From NCBI GenBank assembly GCA_003242605.1, contig QGUZ01000139.1:1-12145 (forward strand): 12,145 nucleotides of DNA. Direction: 5' to 3'. The notes beneath the pieces were generated by a model. The model was not told the origin of the DNA, did not search any database, and was given only the letters and a program-made list of their open reading frames with translations. The DNA is from Actinomycetota bacterium (lineage in GTDB: Bacteria > Actinomycetota > Actinomycetes > Streptosporangiales > Streptosporangiaceae). This document shows, piece by piece, positions 11,372-12,145 of the stretch (its first letter is position 1; each line of letters starts with the position of its first letter). A program made the translations under genes and the position numbers.

Positions 11372-12145
11372 CCGCGGGCGGGTAGCGGCGGCCGCGCCAG
11401 GTGCGGGGCGGGCGGAGCGTGGCCGCGGTGAGCCGGACCGCGGCGGCCGGGTCGAGCAGCGGCGACAGCCACAGCCCGGCCCCGGGGCGGGCGTAGCTGC
11501 CGCGCAGCGCCGCGTTCAGCAGGCAGCGGGCGGCGAGCAGCGCGAGATCGAGCCGGGTGGGACGGCCCGCGGCGAGCCGCAGCACCGGCAGCGCCGCGGC
11601 GAGCCACAGCACGGCGAGGTCGGCGGCCTGCCGCAGCGGCGGGGTGACGTCGCGCAGCGGCAGCGACCGGCCCCACTCGCGCCACAGCTCGGCCGCCGAG
11701 GCGTGCATGTCCACCTCGAGCAGCCCGCCCGCGTCGAGGAACGCCACCCGCCAGCCGCGCGCGGCGAGGCACCGGGCGAGCGCCACGTCGTCGGTGAGCC
11801 GGTCCCGCACCCGGGCGAACCCGTCCTCGGCGAGCATGCGGCCGCGCCGGAACGCCAGGCACTGGCCGTTGGCCACGGTGCGGTGCGGGGGCGGCGGCAC
11901 GGCCGGGCCGATCGGGCCGAACCGGTGCACGAGCGTGGCGAGGAACGCGGCGTGCAGCGCCTGCTCGACCGGCCCATCGCAGACGAACCGCGGCCCGGCG
12001 CTGACCAGGTCCGGCCCGGCCTCCAGGGCGGCGGCGAGCGCGGACAGCAGGCCGGGGCGTGGCCGGGCGTCGGCGTCGAGCGTCACCACGATCGCGCCGC
12101 GGGCGGCGGCCACGCCCTGCCGCAGCGCCCACTGCTTGCCGACCC
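11292..12145 (-). CDS. Partial family-2 glycosyltransferase (5' end beyond window)
   Basis: The visible 283 residues lack the N-terminus. They begin VGKQWALRQGVAAARGAIVV and continue into TLDADARPRPG, with the metal-binding DAD (23-25 of the fragment). Next come ANGQCLAFRRGRML (91-104), LTDDVALA (116-123) and ELWREWGRSLPLRD (152-165), matching the D/DxD/D-RxxRW layout of processive or membrane-associated GT2 enzymes. Hydrophobic segments (176-192, 222-244) and a TWRGRRYP end (248-255) recall the GT2 group that includes HpnB and carotenoid glycosyltransferase CrtQ. About 28 basic, low-complexity residues follow, encoded by the 80 bases that overlap the convergent plsY-like gene. It probably transfers a sugar from a nucleotide sugar to a lipid acceptor at the membrane. 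A carotenoid acceptor is inferred from crtB and the CrtA-like gene only. Confidence 0.82.
   Translation of the reverse strand, partial: VGKQWALRQGVAAARGAIVVTLDADARPRPGLLSALAAALEAGPDLVSAGPRFVCDGPVEQALHAAFLATLVHRFGPIGPAVPPPPHRTVANGQCLAFRRGRMLAEDGFARVRDRLTDDVALARCLAARGWRVAFLDAGGLLEVDMHASAAELWREWGRSLPLRDVTPPLRQAADLAVLWLAAALPVLRLAAGRPTRLDLALLAARCLLNAALRGSYARPGAGLWLSPLLDPAAAVRLTAATLRPPRTWRGRRYPPAVTRPARRPAAAARRARPARTGARSGT

Noticed and set aside
1..12145. Mobile elements, CRISPR arrays, tRNA or rRNA genes
   Set aside because: I found no transposase-like protein, no regularly spaced repeats and no RNA-gene-like sequence on either strand.

Overview
The window is very GC-rich, with G or C at most third codon positions, frequent GTG starts and 4-base GTGA start/stop overlaps. 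Together with a CUT1 sugar transporter that lacks its own ATPase here, and a lipoprotein binding protein, this points to an actinomycete. The order Streptosporangiales or a relative is my guess; the sequence does not prove it. I see no RNA genes, insertion sequences, phage genes or CRISPR arrays.

Region 1 (1-7613) is a carbohydrate, probably xylan, utilisation locus. It opens with the last 38 codons of a MalG-type permease from a transporter lying to the left. An intracellular GH39 beta-xylosidase (271-1917, +) follows it. Convergent to that is a minus-strand set read from right to left: a secreted double-domain CE1-type esterase (5424-7613), a lipoprotein sugar-binding protein (3876-5225), a MalF-type permease (2859-3800) and a MalG-type permease (1981-2862). 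A plausible division of labour is: the esterase removes acyl groups from hemicellulose outside the cell, the ABC transporter imports short oligosaccharides, and GH39 cleaves them inside. No ATPase gene is present, so a shared ATPase encoded elsewhere is likely. Three sites containing AGCGTTAAC lie at the esterase promoter, at the esterase start codon and upstream of the binding protein. They look like operators of one LacI-type repressor whose gene is not in the window. Several strong inverted repeats separate the genes: between permease and GH39, between GH39 and malG, between binding protein and malF, in the binding-protein leader, and after the esterase.

Region 2 (7614-8115) has no gene I can support. 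It holds a conspicuous AT-rich island (about 7880-7970) with the esterase promoter and operator.

Region 3 (8116-12145) is a compact isoprenoid/acyl-lipid cluster: a possible 36-codon leader ORF, a phytoene synthase (crtB), a PlsX-like acyl-phosphate synthase, a CrtA-like (spheroidene monooxygenase family) protein on the minus strand, a PlsY-like membrane acyltransferase with altered signature motifs, and a partial family-2 glycosyltransferase on the minus strand running off the right edge. Genes abut or overlap. The set contains a C40 backbone synthase, a carotenoid oxygenase homologue, a glycosyltransferase and an acyl-phosphate generator/acyltransferase pair. This suggests, as inference only, a pathway to an acylated carotenoid glycoside in which acylation uses acyl-phosphate rather than acyl-CoA. 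This is the most interesting possibility in the window.
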